From NCBI GenBank assembly GCA_030745835.1, contig JASLNU010000074.1, positions 11,851-75,850 of the forward strand: a DNA stretch of 64,000 nucleotides, given 5' to 3'. The stretch comes from GCA-2687515 sp002687515. Lineage in GTDB: Bacteria; Pseudomonadota; Alphaproteobacteria; Rhodospirillales; UBA2165. The position numbers and the translations under genes are program-made. A model generated the notes under the pieces. It was not told the DNA's origin and did no database searches. It worked only from the letters and a program-made list of their open reading frames with translations. This document shows, piece after piece, positions 17,961-28,623 of the stretch. Numbering within the stretch: the stretch's first letter is position 1; each line of letters starts with the position of its first letter.

Positions 17961-17996
17961 CCAGTGGAATATCCAGTGGAATATCCGGCGCAATAT
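17961..17996. repeat. 12-bp tandem repeats
   Basis: Two exact copies of CCAGTGGAATAT and a diverged third (CCGGCGCAATAT) in the 71-base gap between hemY and the TPR gene. Confidence 0.85.
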
Positions 17997-18018
17997 CCTA
18001 TCCATCGATGTCCGGCCA

Positions 18019-19410
18019 TCAGGGGTTGGGGTCGGGTTCCCGGGATGCATCGCCGGCTGTCTCAACCGGGGCCGCGTCCTCGGTCCCGGGCGCCCTCCCG
18101 GACACATCGTCCATGCGGGTGACACGCGGCGGCGTTTTCCATTCCAGCGAATCGAACTCTTCGCAGCGGCCGCAAACCGGCTCCCATTCGGCCACCACGT
18201 TGCCGCAATTACCGCAAATCCATGCCGGGTCCGGATCGGCAAGCGCGGCGCGTTTCAACCAGTCGCGGGCGGCATTCGAATTGCGGTTTTCACCCTCTTC
18301 CAGTTCGGCCATCATGCGGCAGATGCGGCCCGCCGGGTTGTCCTTGGAAACCGCATCCAGATGCTGGCGCGCTTCGGTCCAAAGCTCGGCGGCAAGCGCG
18401 GTTTGCGCCACCGCCAAATGGCTTTCCATATGATCCTTGTTGTTTCCGGCCAGCCTTTCAAGGGCGTGCAGCTTGTCCGACGGGTTGCCGCCGGGGGCCA
18501 ATTCCTCCATCAGCCGGGCAAGGCCCGGATGCGGGTTGCGCACCCAGGCTTCTTCGATGATCGACACCGCTTTGCGCCGCTTGCCGGCATCGGCCAAGAG
18601 GCGCGCCGTGCGCAACGCCGCCGGCACGAATGACGCCGCCAATGAATTGGCGCGCTGCGCCAATTGCAGCGCTTCACCAAGGCGGCCCTCGGATTCGGCT
18701 TCGATGCTTCGCTGATAATTCAAAACACCGCGCCGCCGCCGGCCGGTTTCAGAATCGGTGTGCTTGGCACGCACCGATTTCCGCACCGTGTCCTCGGCTG
18801 CCTCCCAGTCGCTGTTCTTGATCTGCAATTCTAACAGGGTCGAGGCGACGGTATCGGTTTTCGGTTTAAGATCGCTGGCCTTTTCAGCCAGTTCCATGGC
18901 GCCCTCGGTATCGCCCTCATGCAGTCTCTGGTTGAGCATGCCGTGCAGGCCCAGATACTTGGTCTCCGGCTCTTCCGCCATGGCTTCGAAAAACTTGCCG
19001 GCCGCCTCGTCATCGCCCGACAATTGCGCGGCCTGGGCCGACAGCAGCATGGTCAGCGGCGGTTCCGCCAATAGCTGGTCGGCCTTGCGCGCCAGCCGCC
19101 GGGCTTCGTGCGCGTCACCGGCAGCAACCGCGACCATGCCTTGGGTCAGCGCCTTGTAGCCGCGCCGCCGGCGCCATTCGCGCCGCGCCCGGCCCAGGCG
19201 GCGCGGGGCGCGGCGAAAATAGGACCAGATCCGAAAAATCGTGGCCAGCAGCAGCGCCACGATCAAGAGACCGGTGAGAAGGATACCCGCCGTCGTCTCG
19301 ACACGATAGCCGCGCCAATCGAGGGAAACCGCGCCGGGATTGTCGGCCAGCCACGCCGCCAACCAGCTCGCGATGCCGAGAAAGATGAAAAACAAGATGG
19401 CGCGGATCAT
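18019..19410 (-). CDS. hemY: HemY-like TPR membrane protein
   Basis: A 463-residue protein of the enterobacterial-type HemY family (not the protoporphyrinogen oxidase of that name). Two N-terminal helices (ILFFIFLGIASWLAAWLA and TAGILLTGLLIVALLLATIFRIW) flank the family motif NPGAVSLDWRGYRVET. A cytoplasmic TPR region follows (about 90-400) with typical repeats such as GDDEAAGKFFEAMAEEPET and AEDTVRKSVRAKHTD. The tail has a CGNCGNVVAEWEPVCGRCEEF zinc-ribbon-like pair of CxxC motifs, usual in alphaproteobacterial members. It overlaps the upstream hemD fusion by four bases (ATGA), so they are translationally coupled. HemY proteins accompany haem synthesis genes and act in late porphyrin steps by an unclear mechanism. 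Confidence 0.88.
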   Translation of the reverse strand: MIRAILFFIFLGIASWLAAWLADNPGAVSLDWRGYRVETTAGILLTGLLIVALLLATIFRIWSYFRRAPRRLGRARREWRRRRGYKALTQGMVAVAAGDAHEARRLARKADQLLAEPPLTMLLSAQAAQLSGDDEAAGKFFEAMAEEPETKYLGLHGMLNQRLHEGDTEGAMELAEKASDLKPKTDTVASTLLELQIKNSDWEAAEDTVRKSVRAKHTDSETGRRRRGVLNYQRSIEAESEGRLGEALQLAQRANSLAASFVPAALRTARLLADAGKRRKAVSIIEEAWVRNPHPGLARLMEELAPGGNPSDKLHALERLAGNNKDHMESHLAVAQTALAAELWTEARQHLDAVSKDNPAGRICRMMAELEEGENRNSNAARDWLKRAALADPDPAWICGNCGNVVAEWEPVCGRCEEFDSLEWKTPPRVTRMDDVSGRAPGTEDAAPVETAGDASREPDPNP

Positions 19411-21281
19411 TTAGGACTTCTCTTGCCCTCGAGCTTTTGGAACCCGTGCGCGCGAAGCGCGTCGAGCTTCCCTTCCACGGCGATCAGCAGTTGGGCATCA
19501 TTTATCCAGGCGGCGGCCGCGGCGGCGGCTGGCGGCGGCAATGGCTTCAATTCGGCCAACGCTAGCTTCAAATCTCCACGCGCAAGGGCACGTTCGGAGC
19601 GGGCGACGACAGCTTCGATACCGTTGCCTTCGAACTGGTCCACCTGGCGCCATTTAATCGATTGGGTCAGGCGGTCGATGGTGCGTGCCACCCAACCTTC
19701 GCCTTGCGGCAACTGTTCGACCCGAACCAAGCGGCCGGCAAGATCGGTGAAGCGGTCGGCGAGGCCGCGGACGGTCTCCAGCCCCTTGGCGGCATGCGGT
19801 TGCAACAGGGCGACCGCGGAATTTACCGCATCGACATCGCCGAATAGGGTTTTCAGGGTATCAAGCTCGGCGTTGAAGGGGCGCGCCGACTTGACCGCAT
19901 CGCGAAGCTGGCCGACGACAAAAACATAGCGCGCCAGGCGTTTACGTTCAGCCGCGTCGGCCGGCCCGGCCCGGCCGAGTTCGGCGATTCGCCCCTGCAG
20001 CACGTCGATGCGTTCCTGGGTGCCGGCGGCAACCTCGGACCGCAAGCGTTCAAGCTCGGCCAGACGCTTGCTAAGATCGCCCAGCGTCTGCGCGCTTTCA
20101 TTGTCGGCGGCGGTATTAAATGCGGTAACGGCGCGGCGCATTGCCTCCATCGAAGTTTCCAGCTTTTCAATGCGCCCAAGGGTGGCGTTCAATTGCTTTT
20201 GCAGCCGGTCCCGTTCCGCTTGCAACTCTTCCAGTCCGGGAAGCGGCGCCTTGGCGTCCCGTTCGAGCCGCGCCAGGCGGCTGGTCAACGCCTCTATCCG
20301 GTTCCGGTTGCTTTCTTTCTCGACAAGCCACGGTACCACCTTGGCCGCGTGCGGCCCCCAAATCGGCCGAAACGCGGTGGCGATACCGGCAATGACAATC
20401 ACCGCAAGAAGGGTCAAGAACACGGTCCTTACCGGCCGTCCTCCAGACACAGGTTTCGGCACCGGAACCATTCCGGCGACATCGGTTTCGGGCACCACCG
20501 GATCGGCGCTGCCGCCCGCGTCAACACCGGCGCCAACTCTGACGTCAAGTTTGGCGCCTGGCAGTTCGGCGCCGGCCAGTTTGGCGACCCGTTCGACAAG
20601 CGCGTCCTGGGTCGGCGTCTCGGCAACAACAACATCTTTCCATTTCACCTCGTCAACGGTATCGGCCACCGCGCGGCTGAGCCCGACGATGGTTAATTGG
20701 CGGCAGACACGCAGGAGACGCGCCTTGCGCACCAAATGCACGAAAGTTTCACCGGTGCGCGGAGAAAACAGCAGGACCGCATCAATATCGCCACCCTTCA
20801 AGGCGGCGATCGCCGAGGCCGAAAGCGTGCGCGATGGCTGTACCTCGTAGATCACCTCGCGGCGGTATGCGAACCCGGCCTTGGTCAGCGCGCCGCCCAG
20901 GTCGCCGGCAACTTCGCTACCGGCGATATGCACCAAGGACCCGTGCTCGGGCTCCAGCAAATCAATGGCAAGGTCGGCCAGGGCGCGCACATCACCCGAT
21001 GCGCTATGCACCTGTTTAAACTCGGCGCCGCGCGCGGTTTTCGCGGTCGCGTCGCCAACCGCAAAAACCGGTATGTCGCGCCGCGCCGAACACCGCGCCA
21101 AGGCGCGCACGCCGTTGGCGCTGGTGACCATAACGGCCTGAACGCCTTCGAAATCCGGCTCAACACCCTTGTCAATCTTGACCGTCAGCAACGGCTCGAT
21201 GACGGCACTGACGCCGATCTTTTCGAGCGCATTCGCAAGCGCTTCGCCATCCTCGCCGGGACGTGTGACCAGTACGCGCAT
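19407..21281 (-). CDS. hemD: Uroporphyrinogen-III synthase fused to a mitofilin (Mic60)-like membrane domain
   Basis: One 624-residue frame holds two proteins that are usually separate neighbours. Residues 1-240 are HemD: MRVLVTRPGEDGEALANAL, AVMVTSANGVRALA, VFAVGDATAKTA, VLLFSPRTGETFV and LTIVGLSRAVAD. HemD closes hydroxymethylbilane with D-ring inversion. After a Pro/Gly/Val linker comes one membrane helix (about 283-303, VFLTLLAVIVIAGIATAF), a long coiled coil (about 320-440, rich in E/R/L heptads) and a C-terminal helical domain (about 450-600) with the layout of alphaproteobacterial mitofilin-like proteins (COG4223). No stop or frameshift lies in the linker. It begins five bases after hemC and overlaps hemY. 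The HemD part would face the cytoplasm and the coiled coil the periplasm. Confidence 0.85.
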   Translation of the reverse strand: MRVLVTRPGEDGEALANALEKIGVSAVIEPLLTVKIDKGVEPDFEGVQAVMVTSANGVRALARCSARRDIPVFAVGDATAKTARGAEFKQVHSASGDVRALADLAIDLLEPEHGSLVHIAGSEVAGDLGGALTKAGFAYRREVIYEVQPSRTLSASAIAALKGGDIDAVLLFSPRTGETFVHLVRKARLLRVCRQLTIVGLSRAVADTVDEVKWKDVVVAETPTQDALVERVAKLAGAELPGAKLDVRVGAGVDAGGSADPVVPETDVAGMVPVPKPVSGGRPVRTVFLTLLAVIVIAGIATAFRPIWGPHAAKVVPWLVEKESNRNRIEALTSRLARLERDAKAPLPGLEELQAERDRLQKQLNATLGRIEKLETSMEAMRRAVTAFNTAADNESAQTLGDLSKRLAELERLRSEVAAGTQERIDVLQGRIAELGRAGPADAAERKRLARYVFVVGQLRDAVKSARPFNAELDTLKTLFGDVDAVNSAVALLQPHAAKGLETVRGLADRFTDLAGRLVRVEQLPQGEGWVARTIDRLTQSIKWRQVDQFEGNGIEAVVARSERALARGDLKLALAELKPLPPPAAAAAAAWINDAQLLIAVEGKLDALRAHGFQKLEGKRSPK

Positions 21282-21286
21282 CGATC

Positions 21287-22279
21287 CTAGGCCTCGCCCT
21301 CTGTCTCCGTGGGCACGCGGATGATATCCGGTTGTTCAGTTTTAATCGCTTGGATCATGCCGGGTCCAGCCTTAAGCAAAAGTTCCTCGGCCAGCTTTCG
21401 CCCCAAATCATCGGCTTCGGCCTCCGGTCCCTGGCATTCGGCCTCGGCTGTTTCGGTGCCATCGGGGCGTGCGATCAAGCCACGGATGCGTAGCGTGCCG
21501 GCGCCATCGGTTTCGGCAAGGCCGGCGATCGGGGTCTGGCAGGAACCGTCGAGCCCGGCCAGCATCGCCCGCTCGGCGCTGACGCTGACGGCGGTTGGCC
21601 AGTGGGTGAGAGCGCTCAAATACACCTGGGCGCGCTTGTCCTCGTCGCGGCAGGTGGCGGCCAGGGCGCCCTGTCCGACGGCAGGCAGCATGTCCGATGG
21701 ATCGACCAGGCTGGTCACCTCGGCATCGCGCATCAGGCGCTTGAGCCCGGCGAATGCGAGAAATGTAGCCTCGACCTCGCCATCGGCAAGTTTCTTGAGG
21801 CGCGTGTCGACGTTACCGCGAAGCGGCACCACCTCCAGATCGGGCCGCAGCTTGAGCACCTGCGCCTTGCGCCGTGTCGACGCGGTTCCGACGCGCGCCC
21901 CCCGGCGCAATTCACTTATGCTTTTCGCCGAGCGTGAAATAAAGGCATCGCGCACATCTTCGCGCGGCAAAATCGCATGCAGCGTGATCCCCACCGGCAG
22001 GAATGTGGGTACGTCCTTCATCGAATGAATGGCGATGTCGATGCGGCGGTCCAGCATCGCCTCGTCCAATTCCTTGGTGAACAAGCCCTTGCCGCCGAGT
22101 TGGGCAAGCAGCACATCCTGCACCCGATCGCCGGTGGTTTTGATGATGATGGTCTCGACCGCGCCCCGCTCCTTGAGTTGCGGGTTGGCTTCCTTTAACA
22201 ATTCGACCACGTGGTTGGTCTGGGCCAGGGCCAATGGGCTGCCCCGGGTTCCAATTCGAAAAACGTCGCTGTCGGTCAT
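21287..22279 (-). CDS. hemC: Porphobilinogen deaminase (hydroxymethylbilane synthase)
   Basis: A 330-residue cytoplasmic enzyme that joins four porphobilinogens into hydroxymethylbilane. It begins FRIGTRGSPLALAQTNHV; GGKGLFTKELDEAML, DIAIHSMKDVP and REDVRDAFISR are family signatures. RVGTASTRRKAQVL, LRGNVDTRLKKL and VGQGALAATCR follow. Cys247 in GLDGSCQTPI is the attachment site of the dipyrromethane cofactor. It is first in the minus-strand hemC-hemD/mic60-hemY operon and divergent from tsaD, with a 147-base shared promoter region. Confidence 0.97.
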   Translation of the reverse strand: MTDSDVFRIGTRGSPLALAQTNHVVELLKEANPQLKERGAVETIIIKTTGDRVQDVLLAQLGGKGLFTKELDEAMLDRRIDIAIHSMKDVPTFLPVGITLHAILPREDVRDAFISRSAKSISELRRGARVGTASTRRKAQVLKLRPDLEVVPLRGNVDTRLKKLADGEVEATFLAFAGLKRLMRDAEVTSLVDPSDMLPAVGQGALAATCRDEDKRAQVYLSALTHWPTAVSVSAERAMLAGLDGSCQTPIAGLAETDGAGTLRIRGLIARPDGTETAEAECQGPEAEADDLGRKLAEELLLKAGPGMIQAIKTEQPDIIRVPTETEGEA

Positions 22280-22426
22280 GTCTTGCGGTCTCGGATTATT
22301 GGCGTAATTGGTAATTCTAGACGGGCATCTTGGTAAATAGGGTAAATATTTTGGTCCTTTCCCGGACCGAGGGCTGGTGGATAAAATGATAGCCGCCGGT
22401 GAAACCAGTTGTTGGAATACCTATAC

Positions 22427-23500
22427 ATGATCCTGCTCGGTATCGAAACCAGTTGCGATGAAACCTCGGCCGCCCTTGTAACCGACGCCGGCGCGCCCGG
22501 GCTACGCATCTTGAGCAATGTTGTGCTGTCGCAAGTGGAAGCGCACCGGCCCTATGAAGGGGTCGTTCCGGAAATTGCCGCGCGCGCCCACTTGTCGCAC
22601 ACCGACCGCGTTATCGGCCGTGCCATGGCCGAAGCGGAAGCGGACTTCGAGAAGCTGGATGGGATCGCGGTGGCCGGCGGACCCGGCCTGATCGGCGGCG
22701 TCATCGTCGGCGTCATGTCGGCCAAGGCGATCGCCGCCGTCCACCAATTACCGTTCATGGCGGTCAACCACCTGGAGGCGCATGCGTTGACCGTGCGCCT
22801 GACCGAAGGGCTGCAATTCCCGTATCTGTTGCTCCTGGTATCGGGCGGCCACTGCCAGCTTCTCAGCGTCGAAGGGGTCGGCGCCTATCGGCGGCTCGGC
22901 ACCACCCTCGACGATGCCCTGGGTGAGGCGTTCGACAAGACGGCGAAAATGCTCGGCCTTGGTTTCCCGGGCGGCCCGGAGGTGGAAACGCGGGCGCGCG
23001 CCGGCGATGGCAATCGGTTCGAACTTCCGCGTCCCATGCTGGGGCGTTCCGGTTGCGATTTTTCCTTCTCCGGCCTGAAGACCGCGATCCGCCGCCGGAT
23101 CGAAAAATTGGGCGGCGAAGAAACCATGACCGGGACCGATATCGACGATTTATGCGCTTGCTTCCAGGCCGCCGTCGGCGATGTCCTCAATGACCGCGCC
23201 GGCCGGGCCCTGGATATGTTCGCCGCCCGCATTGGTCCGCCCACCGCCCTGGTGGTCGCCGGCGGCGTCGCGGCCAATCAATATTTACGCGGCCGGCTTG
23301 CGCAATTGGCCGCCGCGCGCGAATTGAAACTGGCGGCGCCGCCGCCGGCATTATGCACCGACAACGGCGCCATGATCGCCTGGGCGGGTCTGGAACGGCT
23401 TAAGCTGGGCCTGACCGATGGGCTCGATTTCGCACCCAGGCCGCGCTGGCCGCTGGACCCGGATGCGGCGCCGGCGATCGGCGCCGGTGTCAAGGCGTAA
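22427..23500 (+). CDS. tsaD: tRNA N6-adenosine threonylcarbamoyltransferase TsaD
   Basis: A 357-residue ASKHA-fold enzyme that transfers threonylcarbamoyl to A37 of ANN-decoding tRNAs, working with TsaB and TsaE. It begins MILLGIETSCDETSAALV. The metal-binding HxxxH is at His115 and His119 (VNHLEAHAL), and the nucleotide-binding LLLVSGGHCQL and VVAGGVAANQYLR loops are intact. Other signatures include GEAFDKTAKMLGLGFPGGPEVE and DFSFSGLKTA. ATG 22427 is preferred over the upstream in-frame start, since MILLGIETS is the invariant N-terminus. It is followed by gpsA, the usual alphaproteobacterial pairing. Confidence 0.97.
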   Translation: MILLGIETSCDETSAALVTDAGAPGLRILSNVVLSQVEAHRPYEGVVPEIAARAHLSHTDRVIGRAMAEAEADFEKLDGIAVAGGPGLIGGVIVGVMSAKAIAAVHQLPFMAVNHLEAHALTVRLTEGLQFPYLLLLVSGGHCQLLSVEGVGAYRRLGTTLDDALGEAFDKTAKMLGLGFPGGPEVETRARAGDGNRFELPRPMLGRSGCDFSFSGLKTAIRRRIEKLGGEETMTGTDIDDLCACFQAAVGDVLNDRAGRALDMFAARIGPPTALVVAGGVAANQYLRGRLAQLAAARELKLAAPPPALCTDNGAMIAWAGLERLKLGLTDGLDFAPRPRWPLDPDAAPAIGAGVKA

Positions 23501-23587
23501 CGCCAGCGGCTTCGGTTTGAGTTCTGGGCGGACTTGCCACAACCGCCATCGGGTGAAAGGATCAAGCCTCGCGATGAGAGAAGCGGA

Positions 23588-24580
23588 ATGAGCAAAATAG
23601 GTATAGTCGGCGCTGGCGCCTGGGGCACGGCCCTGGCCGCCGCCATGATCCGCGCCGGCAACGAGGTGACCATCCAGGCGCACGAAGCCGAGGTGGCCGA
23701 CGCCATCAACAAGCGCCACGAGAACGAAATGTTCTTTGCCGGCGTGGCGCTTGATCCGGCTATTCGCGCGACCGCCAAGTTGGCCGAGGCGATCGATGCC
23801 GAGGCGGTGCTGCTGGCGGCGCCGGCGCAACATATGCGCGCCGTCACCGAGGCAGCGGCACCCGATTGGCGGCGCGGCGTTCCGGCGGTCATCTGCGCCA
23901 AGGGGATCGAACAGGGCAGCTGTGCGCTGATGAGCGAAGTGGTCGCCGAGACCGTTCCCGGGGTTCCGATCGCCGTTCTGTCGGGACCCACCTTCGCCGC
24001 CGAGGTCGCCGCCGACAAGCCGACGGCGGTGACCCTCGCCTGCAACGACGAATTGATCGGCAAGGTTTTGATGGAAACGCTGTCATCGCGCCATTTCCGT
24101 ATCTACCGGACACGCGACGTGATCGGCGCGCAGATGGGCGGCGCGGTCAAGAACGTGCTGGCCATCGCCTGCGGCATCGTCGAGGGGCGTAAATTGGGCG
24201 ACAATACCCGCGCCGCGCTGGTGACCAGAGGTCTGGCCGAGATAACCCGCCTCGGCGCCGCCAAGGGCGCGCGCCCGGAAACCCTCGCCGGACTATCCGG
24301 GCTCGGCGATCTGAGCCTGACCTGCAACGCCATGCAATCGCGCAACTTCTCGCTGGGCGTTGCGCTCGGCGAGGGCATTTCCCTGGAAGAGGTTCTGGGC
24401 CAGCGCAATTCGGTTGCCGAGGGCGTGTTCACCGCCTCTTCGGTGACCGATCTTGCCCGCCGCCTGGACATCGAGGCGCCCATTTGCGTGGCCGTGGACG
24501 GCGTGTTAAATCACTTCGCCGATATCGACGCCACCATCGCCGGGCTGCTGTCGCGGCCATTAAAAGAAGAAACCGCCTGA
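23588..24580 (+). CDS. gpsA: Glycerol-3-phosphate dehydrogenase [NAD(P)+]
   Basis: A 330-residue enzyme that makes sn-glycerol 3-phosphate for phospholipids by reducing dihydroxyacetone phosphate. The N-terminal dinucleotide site is IGIVGAGAWGTALAAAM. VICAKGIEQGS, AVLSGPTFAAEVA, GAQMGGAVKNVLAIACGIVEG (with the catalytic Lys) and ETLAGLSGLGDLSLTC are the family signatures. The ATG at 23588 is chosen because it directly precedes the Rossmann strand and an AAGCGGA purine tract is close upstream. The upstream gene is tsaD (87-base gap). Confidence 0.97.
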   Translation: MSKIGIVGAGAWGTALAAAMIRAGNEVTIQAHEAEVADAINKRHENEMFFAGVALDPAIRATAKLAEAIDAEAVLLAAPAQHMRAVTEAAAPDWRRGVPAVICAKGIEQGSCALMSEVVAETVPGVPIAVLSGPTFAAEVAADKPTAVTLACNDELIGKVLMETLSSRHFRIYRTRDVIGAQMGGAVKNVLAIACGIVEGRKLGDNTRAALVTRGLAEITRLGAAKGARPETLAGLSGLGDLSLTCNAMQSRNFSLGVALGEGISLEEVLGQRNSVAEGVFTASSVTDLARRLDIEAPICVAVDGVLNHFADIDATIAGLLSRPLKEETA

Positions 24581-24608
24581 CAGGCTGGCAAATAAGGGAA
24601 TAAAATAA

Positions 24609-25022
24609 ATGGCCTATTGGCTGATCAAATCGGAGCCCGGCGCCTGGTCCTGGGACGACCATGTGAAGAAGGGCATCGAACATTGGGACGGCGTCCGCAA
24701 CCACCAGGCCAACAACAACATGAAGGCCATGAAGCTTGGCGACAAAGCTTTTTTCTACCACTCGGTCAATGAAAAGCGGATCGTCGGCGTGGTCGGGGTG
24801 GTGCGCGAACATTACCCCGACCACACCGACGAAAGCGGGCGTTTCGGCATGGTCGACTTCAAGGCGCTGCATCCGGTCAAGACGCCGGTGACGCTGGCCG
24901 ACATCAAGGGTGACGAAAGATTGCAGGACATGTTGCTGGTCAGGCATTCGCGCCTCAGCGTTTCGCCGGTGACCGATGATCATTGGAAGATCATCTGCGC
25001 GATGGCCGGCGTCGGCGCCTAG
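24609..25022 (+). CDS. EVE domain-containing protein
   Basis: A 137-residue protein that is an EVE domain throughout: it opens MAYWLIKSEPGAWSWDDHVKKG, then WDGVRNHQANNNMKAMKLGDKAFFYHS, IVGVVGVVREHYPD and the closing MLLVRHSRLSVSPVTDDHW. EVE domains are PUA-related and bind modified bases in RNA or DNA. Stand-alone members of this length, next to gpsA and tsaD, are common in alphaproteobacteria. The link with tsaD, a tRNA modification enzyme, is suggestive of an RNA-linked role but not proof. Confidence 0.92.
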   Translation: MAYWLIKSEPGAWSWDDHVKKGIEHWDGVRNHQANNNMKAMKLGDKAFFYHSVNEKRIVGVVGVVREHYPDHTDESGRFGMVDFKALHPVKTPVTLADIKGDERLQDMLLVRHSRLSVSPVTDDHWKIICAMAGVGA

Positions 25023-25026
25023 TCCC

Positions 25027-25611
25027 TTGTTTCTCGAACAATTAAAACAAGCTTTCGGCTTCGGGCCGAGGGCAACGGCGGAAGAGGAAATCGGCCGCTT
25101 TGTGGACGGGCTTCACTCGATGACCGACGAGGATATGGGCATCATCGTTGCCGTGGCGACGGTGATCCGCGTCAACCTTGAGGACCAAAACCACCTGCCC
25201 AAGGGATTTTTCGAGAATTCCAAGCTGCCGCCGCCGCAGGTGCTGTCCAAAAACATTCTCGACCTGGCCAAGGTGGCGCGCCATTTCGAGCGCCTGGGCC
25301 AGACCACCGACGCCATTGCCGCGATCGCCGTCCTCAACACCGTCCGCTGCCTTAATGCCGCCGAATTGCGTGATCTGGGGCGCGCCATGTGGACCGAACT
25401 GGCGCGCGGCATGCCATTTGTCGAGCGCGCGCTCGGCGACGGCGAAGCCAAAAAGGGCGAGCCCTTTCCGAAACGGGTCTGGTCCGAATGGAAAAAGCTG
25501 CCGGCGGGGCTGGAGCCGCCAAAAAGCCAATCGAAAAGCCAATCGAAAAGCCAGTCGAAAAGCCAATCGAAAAGAAAGGCGGCGACATGGCCAAAGTCGA
25601 CGAACACCTGA
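25027..25611 (+). CDS. Conserved-looking hypothetical protein with a SQSK repeat tail
   Basis: A 194-residue soluble protein if started at TTG 25027, four bases after the EVE stop; the frame is open further upstream but overlaps the EVE gene. The body (to about residue 160) is mostly alpha-helical, with an acidic segment (ATAEEEIGRFVDGLHSMTDEDMGIIVAVATVIRVNLED) and a helical pair (LDLAKVARHFERLGQTTDAIAAIAVLNTVRCLNAAELRDLG). I recognise no family. The tail has four SQSK units made by 12-bp DNA repeats and then a basic stretch. Its end overlaps the Rieske gene start by 25 bases. Codon use is like that of its neighbours. Confidence 0.65.
   Translation: MFLEQLKQAFGFGPRATAEEEIGRFVDGLHSMTDEDMGIIVAVATVIRVNLEDQNHLPKGFFENSKLPPPQVLSKNILDLAKVARHFERLGQTTDAIAAIAVLNTVRCLNAAELRDLGRAMWTELARGMPFVERALGDGEAKKGEPFPKRVWSEWKKLPAGLEPPKSQSKSQSKSQSKSQSKRKAATWPKSTNT
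25522..25569. repeat. 12-bp tandem repeats inside coding DNA
   Basis: Four units of AAAAGCCAATCG (the third has one change), coding for the SQSK repeats. The +1-shifted frame, which continues into the Rieske gene, is also open through them (KPIE units). Confidence 0.92.
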
Positions 25612-25946
25612 TCTGCGCCCTCGCCGATATCGATGACGGCGCCGCCAAGGGGTTCGATGTCGAGGTGCTGGGAAAACGCCGCCTGCTGTTCGGCGTGCGC
25701 CGGGGCGAGGCGGTGCATGTCTATATCAATTCCTGCCCGCATACCGGCGCGCCCCTGAATATCCGGCCCGACAAGTTCCTGACCAGCGACGGCAAACTGA
25801 TCAATTGCTCGACCCACGGCGCCCTGTTCAACATCGAAGACGGCATGTGCATCGCCGGGCCCTGCCAGGGCCGGCCGTTGCACTGCATTCCGGCCCATCT
25901 GCGCGGCTCCGACGTGTTCATCGAAACCAGGCCGTTTAAATTCTAG
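25587..25946 (+). CDS. Rieske-type [2Fe-2S] ferredoxin-like protein
   Basis: A 119-residue single-domain Rieske protein. The cluster ligands are Cys50 and His52 (SCPHTGAPL) and Cys74 and His77 (NCSTHGALF), the CxH...CxxH pattern with the usual 21-residue spacing. The conserved GPCQGRPLHCIPAHLRG follows. There is no signal peptide or membrane anchor, so it is cytoplasmic. Such small Rieske proteins pass electrons to oxygenases or act as subunits of nitrite reductase-like enzymes; no partner oxygenase is near. Start ATG 25587 overlaps the preceding gene and GGCGG lies upstream. Confidence 0.9.
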   Translation: MAKVDEHLICALADIDDGAAKGFDVEVLGKRRLLFGVRRGEAVHVYINSCPHTGAPLNIRPDKFLTSDGKLINCSTHGALFNIEDGMCIAGPCQGRPLHCIPAHLRGSDVFIETRPFKF

Positions 25947-26045
25947 GCGATCCGGCCTCGGCTGGCGCCCTTGTCTTCGCCCCTGAAATTGCCATAATCC
26001 GCATCGCGAAGAGCAAAAGCCAACAGGGAGAGGAAGGGGTCTCAG

Positions 26046-27980
<1,935 letters not shown>

Positions 27981-27987
27981 CGAAGCA

Positions 27988-28022
27988 GCCCACGTGGGGA
28001 TGGCCGGGTTGGCCATGTGGGC
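27988..28022 (+). terminator. Hairpin after acsA (possible terminator)
   Basis: GCCCACGTGG and CCATGTGGGC pair with one G-U, with further inner pairing of ATGGCC and GGCCAT. There is no T-run, so it may be Rho-assisted or only stabilise the mRNA. Confidence 0.5.
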
Positions 28023-28179
28023 GTGAGGCAGTCTCTCGCATATGTGGGCCCGCGCGCGGCCCCGATGATCGCGCCCTATCATAAACAGGTGCCTAGATCG
28101 ACGCCGGTGTGGCCGACATTGGGGTTGGGGGTGTCCCCCAAGACCCCCTGGGCCATCCCCTGCCGGGCTATGTCGTTTG

Positions 28180-28623
28180 TCACACGCACCAGTTCCGCCG
28201 CCGCCCGCCCGCGTAGCTGTGGGCCAGGCCCCGGGCGATGAGCGCCTCCGCCAAATCCCTGCCGTCCAGCGCGAAGATGCGGCTGACCACCCGGCCGGCG
28301 AACTTGCCGTACTGAATATCGCGCAGGATCACCGCGCCATTGCCGAGGAAGGCGGCAACGAAGTCCTTGGCACGCTTCGCCAATTGCCTCTCGCCGGCGC
28401 ATTTGCCGCGAAGCTCGGGCGCATCGGCGCCGTCCAGGCGGACCAGGGTTTCGACGCGCTGGCCCAGCCAGATGCGGGCGCTGACGGCGATGGTGTCGCC
28501 GTCGATGACGCGCAGCAGCCGCGCCGTCACCGGCCCAGCCAGGGTTTCCGCCGATTGCGGCAGCGGCGACGACACCAGCGCCGTCGCCATCAGCGGCAGG
28601 ATGAATGCCAGAACGCGAATCAT
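28180..28623 (-). CDS. Thermonuclease (SNase-like) family protein
   Basis: A 147-residue secreted nuclease-like protein. A Sec signal peptide (MIRVLAFILPLMATALVSSP) precedes the SNase domain: VIDGDTIAVSARIW, LVRLDGADAPELRGKCAGERQLAKRAKDFV, and FAGRVVSRIFALDGRDLAEALIARGLA. The Arg and Glu of VRLDGADAPE and the Arg of KFAGRVV correspond to the three catalytic residues of staphylococcal nuclease. It is shorter than typical family members because it ends soon after the last helix (GGRRRNWCV). The gene stands alone. Confidence 0.9.
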   Translation of the reverse strand: MIRVLAFILPLMATALVSSPLPQSAETLAGPVTARLLRVIDGDTIAVSARIWLGQRVETLVRLDGADAPELRGKCAGERQLAKRAKDFVAAFLGNGAVILRDIQYGKFAGRVVSRIFALDGRDLAEALIARGLAHSYAGGRRRNWCV

